The notes: generated from the sequence alone by a model not told the origin. A stretch of DNA of 46,008 bases from Stenomitos frigidus ULC18 (GCF_003003795.1 NZ_PVWK01000101.1:1-46008), one strand, 5' to 3'; counted from the stretch's first letter, positions 18,620 to 27,504 are shown. Made by a program: numbers and translations.

Positions 18620-19549
18620 ATGCCTCTCGACACCCAAATTAAGCAAAAGGCTCTGGAACTAGGCTTTCACAAGGTTGGGATTGCCGCGATCGCACCTGAC
18701 GCAGCTGCACCAGAAACCCACCTGCAAACCTGGCTAAACAACGGCTATAACGCCGATATGACCTGGATGGAGAATCCCAAACGACAGGATCTCCGACAGA
18801 TTATGCCCGATGTCCAGTCGGTGATTTGTGTGGCGCTCAACTACTACACGCCTGCGTCACGGCCTGACAGTCATACAACGGCGAAAATTGCTCGCTATGG
18901 CTGGGGGCGCGACTACCATAAGGTGCTGCACAAGAAACTGAAAGCGCTTACTGTCTGGCTATGCCATCAGGGAGAAGCGATACAGGCTCGTTATTATGCT
19001 GATACGGGTCCCGTGCAAGATAAAGTTTGGGCGCAACGAGCAGGCATTGGTTGGATCGCCAAAAACGGTAATGTCATTACGCGAGAATACGGTTCGTGGG
19101 TGTTTTTGGGTGAAGTGCTGACGAATCTAGCGCTGCCGCCCGATCGTCCACACACCGCACACTGTGGCACCTGCACACGTTGCATGGAGGCTTGTCCTAC
19201 CAATGCTATTCCAACGCCGTACGTGGTCGATGCCAATCGCTGCATTGCTTACCACACGATCGAAAATCGGGCAGCAACCTTACCAGAGGCGATCGCTCCT
19301 CATCTCCACGGTTGGGTCGCAGGCTGTGACATTTGTCAGGATGTTTGCCCCTGGAATCAACGGTTTGCCCAGCCTACCAATGTGGCTGATTTTCAGCCAC
19401 ACCCCTGGAATCTTACCTCAACTCTCCCAGCCTTAGCCACGATTACAGAGGAAGACTACGATCGACAATTTACAGGTTCTGCTCTGAGGCGCATTAAACC
19501 CTGGATGCTACGACGGAACGCTCAGGCGAATTTGGAAAGCCTTCAGTAG
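18620..19549 (+). CDS. queG: Epoxyqueuosine reductase
   Basis: Iron-sulphur, cobalamin-dependent enzyme that reduces epoxyqueuosine to queuosine in tRNA wobble positions, the final step of queuosine synthesis. The 309-residue product has the catalytic-region YYADTGPVQDK (near residue 128). Two ferredoxin-like clusters follow: CGTCTRCMEACPTNAI (Cys182, 185, 188, 192) and CDICQDVCPWNQ (Cys236, 239, 243) with an extra Cys208. It lacks the C-terminal HEAT extension of some homologues. ATG 18620 is preferred over the adjacent GTG at 18617. No other queuosine gene is nearby. Confidence 0.93.
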   Translation: MPLDTQIKQKALELGFHKVGIAAIAPDAAAPETHLQTWLNNGYNADMTWMENPKRQDLRQIMPDVQSVICVALNYYTPASRPDSHTTAKIARYGWGRDYHKVLHKKLKALTVWLCHQGEAIQARYYADTGPVQDKVWAQRAGIGWIAKNGNVITREYGSWVFLGEVLTNLALPPDRPHTAHCGTCTRCMEACPTNAIPTPYVVDANRCIAYHTIENRAATLPEAIAPHLHGWVAGCDICQDVCPWNQRFAQPTNVADFQPHPWNLTSTLPALATITEEDYDRQFTGSALRRIKPWMLRRNAQANLESLQ

Positions 19550-19668
19550 CAGCAGCTTGTTTGTCAACCTCAAAGGGCGTCAATGACATTAAAAAAACGG
19601 TAAATCCGTTACCTTTCTTAACAAGACAGGTTATAACTGTCACTAGAAGCACCATTTTTCGGGACGGT

Positions 19669-20376
19669 ATGCCCCAAGCACACGCTGCTACTCAGAGCCA
19701 ATCCAGTACGCTACAGCAATTGCAGCTCGAAAGTGAGCAGCTAAGCAAACATCTAGTCGCTCAAAAAGCGGTGATCGCCTCACTCGAGAGACGCGTTGGG
19801 CGATCGTTGGAGGCCCTAGATGTTCACCTACAGTCGTTAGTCAGTGTTCGTCAAGCAGTGCCGGTTTGGTATCACCATTTGTATGCCATGCAGAACGAGG
19901 TCAACAGCCTTTGTGACTTGATTTCAGACACCATGTTGCTGCAAAAGCTAGAGGCTGGCAAAGTAGAAGTAAAGCTAGAGCCGTTGACACTGGAGCCGCT
20001 CCTGGTCGGCGTAAGCCGCCATCTGCTTGATCCCAAAGACGGCAGCCCTACTCGTTTGATGTGTGAAATTGAAGCAGCGCTGCCACCGACCTTAGCGGAT
20101 CAAGAGTTGATGGAAGCTGTGCTGACTGACCTTTTAGCCAGGGGGTTGAAGTATTCTGATGCTGCTTCACCCGTCATTTTAGGTGCGTCGCGTCGAGCCG
20201 ATCGCGTCGTGCTACACATTACAGCGCAACGGTTTGCCCCGATCGGTAATCGAGATTTTGCCACCGAAATCGTCCTTTGCTGTCGCCGTATTGAAGTACA
20301 GCGAGGCGAAGTAACGTGTCAGCAGCGTGCCGATGGGTTGCAGATCGTGACGATCGCGCTTCATCTTGCCTCTTGA
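19669..20376 (+). CDS. Histidine-kinase-like protein lacking a recognisable H box
   Basis: A 235-residue soluble protein. An N-terminal coiled coil (about 10-60) is followed by a region resembling a HisKA dimerisation helix pair ending in DTMLLQKLEAGKVEVKLEPLTLEPLL, a pattern that in true kinases follows the H box. The expected SHELRTPL motif is absent. The HATPase-like remainder (about 125-235) has a degenerate N box (VLTDLLARGLKYS) and no clear DxGxG box. I infer a degenerate or pseudo-kinase partner rather than an active enzyme. ATG 19669 is chosen over TTG 19561; the intervening residues look non-coding. Confidence 0.65.
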   Translation: MPQAHAATQSQSSTLQQLQLESEQLSKHLVAQKAVIASLERRVGRSLEALDVHLQSLVSVRQAVPVWYHHLYAMQNEVNSLCDLISDTMLLQKLEAGKVEVKLEPLTLEPLLVGVSRHLLDPKDGSPTRLMCEIEAALPPTLADQELMEAVLTDLLARGLKYSDAASPVILGASRRADRVVLHITAQRFAPIGNRDFATEIVLCCRRIEVQRGEVTCQQRADGLQIVTIALHLAS

Positions 20377-20804
20377 TCCACTGCTTGAATGGAGAAAAGT
20401 ACCTCTGAGGTAGAACGATCTCTCCAGATCAAAGGGGTTTGGTAAGTTGCTTGAATTTTTGGCTGCCGTAAGTTTAAAGATTTGATAGGCATTGGGCTGC
20501 AAGAGTAGAAGTAACAGTATGGTTCTGGTACTTTGGGCTGCATTGCTTCCCTGAAAGTGGTTGCTCGATCGTTTTAGTGGCAAAGACAACGAAAAATAAT
20601 GTGACCTTTGCCAACCTGCTCTTTGCCAACCATAGAATTCTTGGCAAGTGAGTCAGTCACAATATTTTCTAGCTAGGCCAGCGATGAATCTTACACACCT
20701 GTTTTTTCTTACTTCTGGCTAGAGCGTACGATCGGAAAATGCTTCCCTTCTCAAGCAGTTAGAAAATCGCCTCGGAACGACTGGGTACTTTATTTAGAAC
20801 AGCG
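20377..20804. other. Spacer with no recognised gene
   Basis: This 428-bp stretch lies between the kinase-like gene and the glycosyltransferase-like gene. It contains a short direct repeat CTTTGCCAAC (near 20605 and 20619) but no convincing coding frame, promoter pair or terminator. Confidence 0.4.
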
Positions 20805-21896
20805 ATGCATCTTTACTCCAGTACTACTATCAATCCCTATTTCACCGACGAACAGAAGCCATTAGAACGACTGCCACATCCGGTTTACTTCGTCACTAAA
20901 GAGCCGAAATGGCAAGGTTTGATCAGCAATCCTGAGCAGCCGATCGACAGCGCTCTTTACGAACAGTGCGTGGTCTCGGAAGATATCTGGTCAGCACAGA
21001 CGTTCATGAATCTGAAAAAACGGGGCTTGAACGTACATCTGGTACCAAAGCTTGTGCCTGGGAGTATTTGTATCGTTCCGTTTGATTATATTTACCTGTC
21101 GGATCTCTCCTACCGTAGCTATGTAGTAGTGGTTCAATACGATCGCCCGCACCCTGAAATTTGTGAGCAACGTATTGTCTTAAACAAAGTGGGCGCGATC
21201 GATCCAACACACCACTTTATGCCGCACTGGCCTCAACCAAACTTAGAGCCACGTGATCCGTTGCGGGGCACGCGAGTTGAAAACATGACCTTTAAAGGCA
21301 ATAGCTATAATTTGACTGAAGAATTTAGGGACGCAGCCTTTTTAGAGTCGTTAAAGGCGCTGCAGATGAAGCTTGTTCTCAGCTCAGAAGAGGTAGGCTT
21401 TAACGGCTGGCGTGATTACAAGACAGCCGATGTTGTGATTGCGGTGCGAAATATTACAAAATACGACAGCACACTCAAACCAGCCTTGAAGTTAACGAAT
21501 GCCTGGTTTGCTGGTTGTCCAGCCATTCTTAGCCCTGAGCCAGCTTACCAGGCGTTACGGCAATCTGAGCTCGATTACATTGAAGTCAAGACGGCCGAAG
21601 AAGCGATCGCCGCCCTTAAGCGGTTGCAAGATGAGCCAAAACTATACGCTGCTATGGTTGAAAATGGCTTTCGACGTGCCAGCGAATTTACAGAAGCTAA
21701 GGTGGCACTTTACCTGCGTCATTTGCTGGCCGATCCCATCGCTCAGGGTTACGAGCAGTGGCTGCGTCAATCCCCGCTCCAAAAATTTGTTGGACGACCC
21801 CTTCAACATGTTGGCCGTATTCTTAAACAGCGGCAGGAGCGTGACTATTACCGCACGCATATTTACAACGGCCCTCGCTTACTCGATCGCGATTAA
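20805..21896 (+). CDS. Glycosyltransferase-like protein (GT-B type C-terminus)
   Basis: A 363-residue soluble protein that I recognise only at fold level. The C-terminal half reads like a GT-B donor-binding domain: VVIAVRNITKYDSTLKPALKLTNAWFAGCPAI, then SPEPAYQALRQSELDYIEVKTAEEAIAALKRL, the usual 'poorly paid donor' region of family-1-like glycosyltransferases. The N-terminal half includes VPGSICIVPFDYIYLSD. A PRDPLRGTRVENMTFKG loop occurs near residue 150. A role in surface polysaccharide assembly is plausible. It converges on the GST gene across a palindrome. Confidence 0.65.
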   Translation: MHLYSSTTINPYFTDEQKPLERLPHPVYFVTKEPKWQGLISNPEQPIDSALYEQCVVSEDIWSAQTFMNLKKRGLNVHLVPKLVPGSICIVPFDYIYLSDLSYRSYVVVVQYDRPHPEICEQRIVLNKVGAIDPTHHFMPHWPQPNLEPRDPLRGTRVENMTFKGNSYNLTEEFRDAAFLESLKALQMKLVLSSEEVGFNGWRDYKTADVVIAVRNITKYDSTLKPALKLTNAWFAGCPAILSPEPAYQALRQSELDYIEVKTAEEAIAALKRLQDEPKLYAAMVENGFRRASEFTEAKVALYLRHLLADPIAQGYEQWLRQSPLQKFVGRPLQHVGRILKQRQERDYYRTHIYNGPRLLDRD

Positions 21897-21903
21897 CGAT
21901 TCT

Positions 21904-21934
21904 GGTAGGGCCATGACATTGCCATGCCCCTACC
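21904..21934. repeat. GTAGGG-type palindrome between convergent genes
   Basis: GGTAGGGCCATG pairs with CATGCCCCTACC with one mismatch, loop about seven bases. It lies between the stop codons of the glycosyltransferase-like and GST genes, the same context as the palindrome at 2621. No T-run follows, so any terminator role is unproved. Confidence 0.65.
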
Positions 21935-21961
21935 GGAGTTTGCCTTCTTGAAATGATTGAA

Positions 21962-22660
21962 TCAGCGTTGAATGGTTTTGGCTGACTGGTTAAACAGCAG
22001 CTCTCGCGACTGATCGGGACTAATGGCCTGGTCTTTAAAGGCCTCAGCCTTGGCGTATGCACGAATAGTTGCAGGGCGAGATTGAATTGCTTCAAACCAG
22101 CGTTTTAGGTTAGGAAAGTGGTCGAGGTTTTGCCCCTGCCGTTCGTAGGGCACAACCCACGGATAGGAGGCAATATCCGCGATCGAATACTCGCCGGCTA
22201 GAAATTCGCGATCGCTGAGTCGCTTATCCAACACGGCATAGAGTCGTCCGGTTTCGTTGACATAGCGATTGATAGCATAGGGAATTTTTTCGGGTGCGTA
22301 CTGGCTGAAATGATGGTTTTGCCCTGCCATTGGCCCCAAGCCACCCATTTGCCAGAACAGCCATTGCAGTACGTCAGCCCGTCCTTGCAAATCGGTTGGG
22401 ATCAGTTTGCCAGTTTTTTCTGCCAGATACAGCAAGATTGCGCCGGACTCAAAGATTGAAATGGGTTTACTGCCTGTCGCTGGATCGTGGTCAACGATAG
22501 CGGGAATGCGATTGTTCGGCGCGATTTTCAGAAATTCTGGTTTGAACTGATCGCCAGCACCAATATTGATGGGAATCACGGTGTAAGGCAAACCGACTTC
22601 TTCCAAAAAGATCGTAATTTTGTGACCGTTGGGCGTTGTCCAGTAGTAGAGATCGATCAT
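21962..22660 (-). CDS. Glutathione S-transferase (YfcG/Ure2p-like)
   Basis: A 232-residue GST. The N-terminal thioredoxin-like domain begins with LYYWTTPNGHKITIFLEEVGLPY and contains NNRIPAIVDHD and FESGAILLYLAEKTGKLIP, the glutathione gamma-glutamyl-binding motif. The C-terminal helical domain contains DRLSDREFLAGEYSIADIASYPWV-like family features. It should conjugate or reduce with glutathione in the cytoplasm. Start 22660 is chosen because upstream in-frame codons run through spacer repeats. It is the last gene of a same-strand set with GFA, two SDRs and OYE, supporting electrophile detoxification. Confidence 0.9.
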   Translation of the reverse strand: MIDLYYWTTPNGHKITIFLEEVGLPYTVIPINIGAGDQFKPEFLKIAPNNRIPAIVDHDPATGSKPISIFESGAILLYLAEKTGKLIPTDLQGRADVLQWLFWQMGGLGPMAGQNHHFSQYAPEKIPYAINRYVNETGRLYAVLDKRLSDREFLAGEYSIADIASYPWVVPYERQGQNLDHFPNLKRWFEAIQSRPATIRAYAKAEAFKDQAISPDQSRELLFNQSAKTIQR

Positions 22661-22778
22661 GGTTTTAAAAGGGGAGTGGGGACGGAGAGTTTTGAGTTTT
22701 GAGTTGGGAAAGAGGGATGAGGGCCGTGTTGGAAGGGATGAGAGAGGCATGAGTTGACAGCGCACGGTTGGCAATAGG

Positions 22779-23135
22779 TTAGTCGTAGGCGGCACCGTTG
22801 ACTAAGCCGATTTTGAGGTGAGTGAGATCGGCAGCTTCGAGGCAGGCGACGTTAATGCGATATTTTTCGGGCGCGATACGAGGGCGATGGAAAGTGTAGA
22901 TGCCGCAGACGTTGCAGAAGTAGTGCTTTGCCGTTTGCGTGTGGAACTGATAGAGGGTCAGGAAAGCTTCGTCAGTCAGCAACTTGAAACGATCGGCAGT
23001 CACGCTGTGCATGATGGCACCTCGCCGGGAGCAGAAGGAACAGTTGCAGCGATCGCCCCGATCAAGCACCGTGGTCACTTCAAACTGCACCTTACCGCAA
23101 TGGCACTGCCCCCGATAGGTCTTCATCTCATCCAT
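22779..23135 (-). CDS. GFA-family zinc protein (glutathione-dependent formaldehyde-activating-like)
   Basis: A 118-residue member of the Gfa/CENP-V fold. Zinc-binding cysteines appear in the family order: CHCGKVQFEV near the start, then CNCSFCSRRGAIM, then FCNVCGIYTFHRP. Some members bind S-hydroxymethylglutathione, but most have unknown substrates. Its position beside a GST and oxidoreductases, and an FdhA-like enzyme elsewhere in the window, fits aldehyde handling. Start may instead be the ATG three codons in (MKTYRGQCHCG). Confidence 0.88.
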   Translation of the reverse strand: MDEMKTYRGQCHCGKVQFEVTTVLDRGDRCNCSFCSRRGAIMHSVTADRFKLLTDEAFLTLYQFHTQTAKHYFCNVCGIYTFHRPRIAPEKYRINVACLEAADLTHLKIGLVNGAAYD

Positions 23136-23184
23136 ATTGAATTACCGACTACTGACAGCTGACTACCGATTACTGACTATTCAC

Positions 23185-24054
23185 CTAACCACCGATCGCT
23201 CCTATCACTGCCCCTTCAAAAGCAGTATCAATGCTGACCTGTTTCCAGGCATCAAGTTCGGTTTTAACAGATTCGAGCTTGGCCGCGATCGTCTCTACAG
23301 CATCGGCTCCTAACGCCAGTCTCAAAGGTGGATTGTCGCTTTCCACAACTTGAATCATGGCAGCAGCAGCTTTGTCAGGATCACCTGGTTGCTTGCCGTC
23401 CATGTCTTTAAGCCATTGGAGCATCGCACCACTGGTGGAGGCGTACTCATCCATGAGGGTAGCGGGTGCTGCCAACGATCGTCCGTTGAAATCAGTCCGA
23501 AAGGCACCGGGTTCAATAATTGTGACCTTGATACCCAAGGACTCAACTTCTTTTGACAGCGCCTCAGAGATTGCTTCTAGCGCAAACTTTGTGGCGCAAT
23601 AAATGCCAGATGCCGGGAAGGATACGAAGCCCCCAACAGACGAAATGTTGAGGATGTGACCACTGCGCTGTTGCCGGAAGGTGGGCAGCAAGGCCCGTGT
23701 TAAATCGAGCGCACCGAAAACATTGGTGTCGAACTGGCGGCGAATATCGGTATCGCTCACCTCTTCGATCGCGCCCACTGCTCCATAGCCAGCATTGTTC
23801 ACCAGCACATCAATCTGCCCAAACCTATCAAGAGCCACCTTAATGACATCACGCACGTCCTGTGGGTCGGTGACATCCAGTCGGACGGCTTTCGCAGTTT
23901 GGGGATATTGCCTCAGCAAAGCATCGAGTTGTTCGGGCTTACGAGCAGTGGCAACGACGCGATCGCCATGGTTGAGTACCGCTTCGGTGAGCGATCGCCC
24001 AAAGCCAGTCGAGCTACCTGTAATGAACCAAACTTTAGAGTGTTTGTCAGACAT
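23185..24054 (-). CDS. Short-chain dehydrogenase/reductase
   Basis: A 289-residue classical SDR. The NADP-type Rossmann motif is TGSSTGFGRSL (about 12-22), followed by NNAGYGAVGAIEE, the catalytic Ser in NISSVGG, and YCATKFALE (Tyr/Lys dyad). IEPGAFRTDF is typical of the subfamily that acts on small ketones or aldehydes. AGAGG-like sequence precedes ATG 24054. Substrate unknown; it belongs to the same-strand detoxification set. Confidence 0.9.
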   Translation of the reverse strand: MSDKHSKVWFITGSSTGFGRSLTEAVLNHGDRVVATARKPEQLDALLRQYPQTAKAVRLDVTDPQDVRDVIKVALDRFGQIDVLVNNAGYGAVGAIEEVSDTDIRRQFDTNVFGALDLTRALLPTFRQQRSGHILNISSVGGFVSFPASGIYCATKFALEAISEALSKEVESLGIKVTIIEPGAFRTDFNGRSLAAPATLMDEYASTSGAMLQWLKDMDGKQPGDPDKAAAAMIQVVESDNPPLRLALGADAVETIAAKLESVKTELDAWKQVSIDTAFEGAVIGAIGG

Positions 24055-24170
24055 AGGAACCTCTGTTTACGACGAGATCTAATTAGCCTGCGTAAGGATT
24101 ACTGACACGAGCAACAAAGACGTTGTAGTGAAAGTTCTCAGGTGAATCAAAGCCTAGAGAAGATCAAAGA

Positions 24171-24965
24171 CTAGAGAATGGAGCGGATCACACCGCCATC
24201 AACCCGAAGTGCAGCACCATTAGTAGCGGATGATAAGGGACTAGACACATACGTCACCAGGGCAGCGACCTCTTCAGACGTGGCAAAACGCTTGATGAGT
24301 GAGGAAGGACGCACGGACTCAAAAAACTCTTTTTCGACTTGCGCGACATCGACCCCGCGATCGCTAGCCATCTTTTCCACAAAATCGCCCACCCCTTCCG
24401 AGCGAGTGGGGCCTGGTAGCACCGAATTGACCGTCACGCCTGTACTAACCGTCATTTCAGCCAGACCACGGGCGATCGCCAACTGCGCGGTTTTAGTCAT
24501 GCCGTAGTGGATCATCTCTACCGGAATTTGGACGGCGGATTCGCTAGAAATAAAGATAATCCTTCCCCAGTCTTGCTTCAGCATGGCGGGCAAATACTGA
24601 CGGCTCAGGCGCACACCACTTAAAACATTGGCCTCAAAAATCTTGAGCCAGTCCTCGTCTGAGATATCGCCAAACGCTTTTGGCTCGTAAACGCCCAGAT
24701 TGTTCACCAAAATATCCACAGCAGGTAGTTGCTGAAAGAGCTGTTCAGTACCTTCACGAGTGGACAAGTCGAGAGCAATGCCGGATGGTTTACTCTTTGG
24801 AGCCAGTGCATTGATTTTATCGATCGCCTGCTTGACCCGTTCCTCCGATCGCCCGTTGATGATCACCGAAGCACCCTCTTGGGCAAGTGACTGGGCAATC
24901 GCAAAGCCGATGCCACCGGTAGAGCCGCTGACTAAGGCTGATTTTCCTGCTAACTTCAAGTCCAT
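24171..24965 (-). CDS. Short-chain dehydrogenase/reductase (3-oxoacyl-ACP-reductase-like)
   Basis: A 264-residue SDR with VSGSTGGIGFAIA (cofactor), NNLGVYEPKAFGD, the catalytic SSESAVQIP segment and YGMTKTAQL (Tyr/Lys dyad). The NSVLPGPTRSEGV motif and a C-terminal AALRVDGGVIRSIL match the family that is often listed as 3-ketoacyl-(ACP) reductase but seldom acts in fatty-acid synthesis. The start at 24965 excludes 70 upstream in-frame codons made of spacer repeats; GGAG lies ten bases upstream. Cluster member between OYE and the other SDR. Confidence 0.9.
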   Translation of the reverse strand: MDLKLAGKSALVSGSTGGIGFAIAQSLAQEGASVIINGRSEERVKQAIDKINALAPKSKPSGIALDLSTREGTEQLFQQLPAVDILVNNLGVYEPKAFGDISDEDWLKIFEANVLSGVRLSRQYLPAMLKQDWGRIIFISSESAVQIPVEMIHYGMTKTAQLAIARGLAEMTVSTGVTVNSVLPGPTRSEGVGDFVEKMASDRGVDVAQVEKEFFESVRPSSLIKRFATSEEVAALVTYVSSPLSSATNGAALRVDGGVIRSIL

Positions 24966-24999
24966 CGTCAATCGTCTCCAAAAATATGGGAAGGAGACA

Positions 25000-25074
25000 G
25001 AAGACAGAATGCAGGAGTCAGAAGGGGGTGTATATTCTGGCTCCTGACTCCTGACTCCTAACTCCGAGCCTGTC
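25000..25074. repeat. Degenerate GGAGTCAGA / CTCCTGACTCC repeats
   Basis: Purine-rich GGAGACAGAAGACAGAA units are followed by their pyrimidine counterparts CTCCTGACTCCTGACTCC. The block can fold on itself. It separates OYE from the second SDR and is of the same general class as 18486-18600. Confidence 0.6.
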
Positions 25075-25086
25075 TTCGTACTCCAA

Positions 25087-26193
25087 TTACTGACTGACCG
25101 ACTGCAGCTCAAGTGCTGGATAGTCGGTATAGCCCTTTTCATCGCCCCCGTAAAAGGTAGAGACATCAGGCTCATTCAACGGGGTATTCAACCAGAAGCG
25201 CTCTGGCAAATCGGGATTGGCGATGAAAAGCTTGCCAAATGACACCAGATCAGCATTACCACGAGCGATCGCAGCGTTGGCTTTGTCGCGATCGTAGTCC
25301 CAGTTCGTCATGAACAATCCCTTGAAAATGGGACGGAAATAAGCGGTGGGAATGAGCGTACCGCCATAGCGTTCATCGGCCTCGCTAGGCTCTAGCAGAT
25401 GTAGGTACGCCAGCCCAAAGCGGTTGAGCGCATTGATGGCGTAACCAAACGTCACTTTGGGATCAGAGTCAGACATGCTGTTGAAGGTGCTGCTGGGCGA
25501 GAGGCGAACCCCCACTCGAGCGGCTTCCCAGACACCAATAACGGCTTCGGTTACTTCTAGCAGCAAACGCGCGCGATTCTCGATGCTGCCACCATAAGCA
25601 TCGGTACGCTTGTTCGTACCATCGCGCAAAAACTGATCGAGCAAGTAGCCGTTTGCACCGTGGATTTCAACCCCATCAAAGCCTGCTGCCAGAGCATTTT
25701 CGGCACCTTTGCGATACGCTTCGACAATGCCTGGAATTTCATCGCTTTCCAGGGCACGTGGTGTGACATAGGGCTTGGCACCTTCATAGGTTGAAGCTTC
25801 TCCAGCAGTAGGCGCGATCGCGCTGGGCGCAACCGGCAAGGCCCCATCAGGAAGCAACGAGGGATGCGAAATCCGTCCTACGTGCCAAAGCTGCAGGAAG
25901 ATGCGACCACCACGGGCGTGTACCGCTTCAGTGACTCGTTTCCAGCCCTCAACTTGCTCCGGTGAGTGGATACCCGGAGTAGCGGGATAGCCCTGCCCAT
26001 ACGGTGTTACCTGAGTTGCCTCTGTAATCAGCAGTCCTGCCGATGCACGTTGAGTGTAGTACGTCGCATTTAACTCAGTGGGAACATTGCCTGCACCAGC
26101 GCGGTTGCGAGTTAGAGGTGCCATCACAATCCGATTTGGTAGTGTGTAGGGACCCACTTGAAGCGGCGAGAAAAGATTCACATCAAGACCCAT
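25087..26193 (-). CDS. Alkene reductase, Old Yellow Enzyme family (NemA-like)
   Basis: FMN-dependent NAD(P)H reductase of activated C=C bonds (quinones, enones, N-ethylmaleimide, nitro esters). The 368-residue product starts with LFSPLQVGPYTLPNRIVMAPLTR and has the flavin-contacting LLITEATQV, LQLWHVGRISH, and the substrate-binding His-Asn pair in GVEIHGANGYLLDQF, then SIENRARLLLEV. It is full length. GGAGAG precedes the ATG. It is the first gene after a promoter with an overlapping dyad (26346-26401) and heads the set OYE-SDR-SDR-GFA-GST. E. coli nemRA is a functional parallel, but no regulator gene is present here. Confidence 0.93.
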   Translation of the reverse strand: MGLDVNLFSPLQVGPYTLPNRIVMAPLTRNRAGAGNVPTELNATYYTQRASAGLLITEATQVTPYGQGYPATPGIHSPEQVEGWKRVTEAVHARGGRIFLQLWHVGRISHPSLLPDGALPVAPSAIAPTAGEASTYEGAKPYVTPRALESDEIPGIVEAYRKGAENALAAGFDGVEIHGANGYLLDQFLRDGTNKRTDAYGGSIENRARLLLEVTEAVIGVWEAARVGVRLSPSSTFNSMSDSDPKVTFGYAINALNRFGLAYLHLLEPSEADERYGGTLIPTAYFRPIFKGLFMTNWDYDRDKANAAIARGNADLVSFGKLFIANPDLPERFWLNTPLNEPDVSTFYGGDEKGYTDYPALELQSVSQ

Positions 26194-26345
26194 AGTATAT
26201 TCTCTCCAGAAGCAATGAATCGTTTAGACAACCATCAACCCAATCAGTGACTCAATCAGCGAGCCTTGAGGGAGGTAGCAAGCGCACAAAATAAATTTAG
26301 GAATCGACAGGGGTTGCCATAAATGACTGAACGACGCCTTTAGCT

Positions 26346-26370
26346 AATAGTTCGAACTCCTCGAACTATT
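26346..26370 (-). promoter_or_regulatory. Perfect 10-bp dyad, candidate repressor operator for the OYE cluster
   Basis: AATAGTTCGA (26346-26355) and its exact complement TCGAACTATT (26361-26370) are separated by ACTCC. The dyad begins two bases downstream of the -10 hexamer read toward OYE, covering the expected transcription start. That placement is typical of TetR-, MarR- or HxlR-type repressors; the regulator is not in the window. Confidence 0.6.
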
Positions 26371-26372
26371 AA

Positions 26373-26401
26373 ACTATACAGTGGGAGATTCGATCGCGCA
26401 A
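26373..26401 (-). promoter_or_regulatory. Candidate sigma-70-type promoter for the OYE cluster
   Basis: Read on the minus strand: TTGCGC (26396-26401), a 17-base spacer, then TATAGT (26373-26378). The -10 matches consensus at five of six positions; the -35 is weak. The predicted leader to the OYE start is about 170 bases. Confidence 0.5.
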
Positions 26402-26541
26402 GTAGTTTGAGGCTCTCCTCGCTTTGAAGAGTGCCAGACGCTTTTCATCAATAGAAGGCAGTAGTGATTGCACTCAAGCAGGCTTGGGTAATTGACACGT
26501 TCGGCTTCTGCAGTCAACGGAGAATAACGGCGCAATCGCAT

Positions 26542-27504
26542 CTAAACGTTGAAATCTTTGTAGTCAGGGCGCTGTTCAGTAGTTTGGCGGACTCGCTGCC
26601 ACAACACCTCATCCTTTTGGTAGAGGCTGAGTGCCGCGATCGCATCCTTTGCGTCTGGTGATCGACCTTCTGCGATGAGTGATAGCAGAAAGTTGAGCGG
26701 TTCGTCTTGGCGCAGCATCGCGATCGCCAACAAAGCCGTTTTGCGTTGTTCAGGATCGCGCGATCGTTCCCACCAGTGTTGCAAGGGCTTGAAGGCTTCT
26801 GGTAACCGTGATTCACCCAGCGCTAGAGCAACTGTGGACGCACGTTCTGCGGCTGACGATAGCGGTTGCGACGGCTCAAGAAAGCGTGTTGCCAGTGGTA
26901 AAGCTTGCCCTGGAGTGAGTTTGAGCAACGCCAGCAAACATTCGGAGAAAACTGGCAGGTCATCGTCGATTTGGACTCGCAAACGCAGTAGTGGTGCAGC
27001 GGCAGGGTTGTTGGTATAAGTGATCGCCCGTACGGCTCCAATGCGTGCCTCCGCTTCAGGATCAGCGAGTAAATCAGCCAGTTCGCTCAGCACCAGTGAA
27101 TAGTTCATGCGAACTAAGCTCAGTGCACAGACACTTCGCAGTGCTGGTGCGGTATCCTGTTTGCCGCCCCAGGCAGACTCCCTTTGGACATGCCGAATGC
27201 CAGCAAGAAAGAGTCCTTCCTCGCTATATTCCAGATGATAGAGCGCTTCCGCAATCGCCGTTTTGGCAAGGCAGCCTGGGTCAGTCGTTTCAGGCTTGAC
27301 CATACAGCGCTCAAACGCAGCAACAAGATCAGGCATCAACGCCTGGATCTCAGCCTTGCGAATCAGGCGACTTGCTTGGGCAATGGCGATCCCCTCTTTG
27401 CTTGCCAATACTTTTTGCAGCGTCGCGATCGCAGCGTCAGAGGTGGGGTCAGCAATCTGATTGAGTGCCGCGAGGGTCTCTTCTAGCTTGCGTGATTTTG
27501 CCAT
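26542..27504 (-). CDS. HEAT-repeat (PBS-lyase-like) protein
   Basis: A 320-residue all-helical protein with repeating ALxxLxx...AR..A...L pairs characteristic of HEAT/PBS-lyase-like repeats. Examples are the segments around LLADPEAEARIGAVRAI, PLLRLRVQIDDDLPVFSEC and SRDPEQRKTALLAIAML. In cyanobacteria such proteins include phycobilin lyases, but the lyase-specific features are not evident, so I call it a generic scaffold. The start is the ATG at 27504; an adjacent TTG would add one residue. Upstream, the lipoprotein gene is on the same strand, 226 bases away. Confidence 0.78.
   Translation of the reverse strand: MAKSRKLEETLAALNQIADPTSDAAIATLQKVLASKEGIAIAQASRLIRKAEIQALMPDLVAAFERCMVKPETTDPGCLAKTAIAEALYHLEYSEEGLFLAGIRHVQRESAWGGKQDTAPALRSVCALSLVRMNYSLVLSELADLLADPEAEARIGAVRAITYTNNPAAAPLLRLRVQIDDDLPVFSECLLALLKLTPGQALPLATRFLEPSQPLSSAAERASTVALALGESRLPEAFKPLQHWWERSRDPEQRKTALLAIAMLRQDEPLNFLLSLIAEGRSPDAKDAIAALSLYQKDEVLWQRVRQTTEQRPDYKDFNV

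Larger units (their letters stand above)
26194..26541. other. Spacer upstream of OYE
   Basis: This 348-bp region holds the promoter and dyad described separately. The remaining sequence up to the HEAT-repeat gene's stop shows no gene. Confidence 0.5.

Noticed and set aside
24178-25047. Plus-strand open frames opposite the SDR genes
   Set aside because: They are antisense shadows of clear minus-strand SDRs with intact catalytic motifs.
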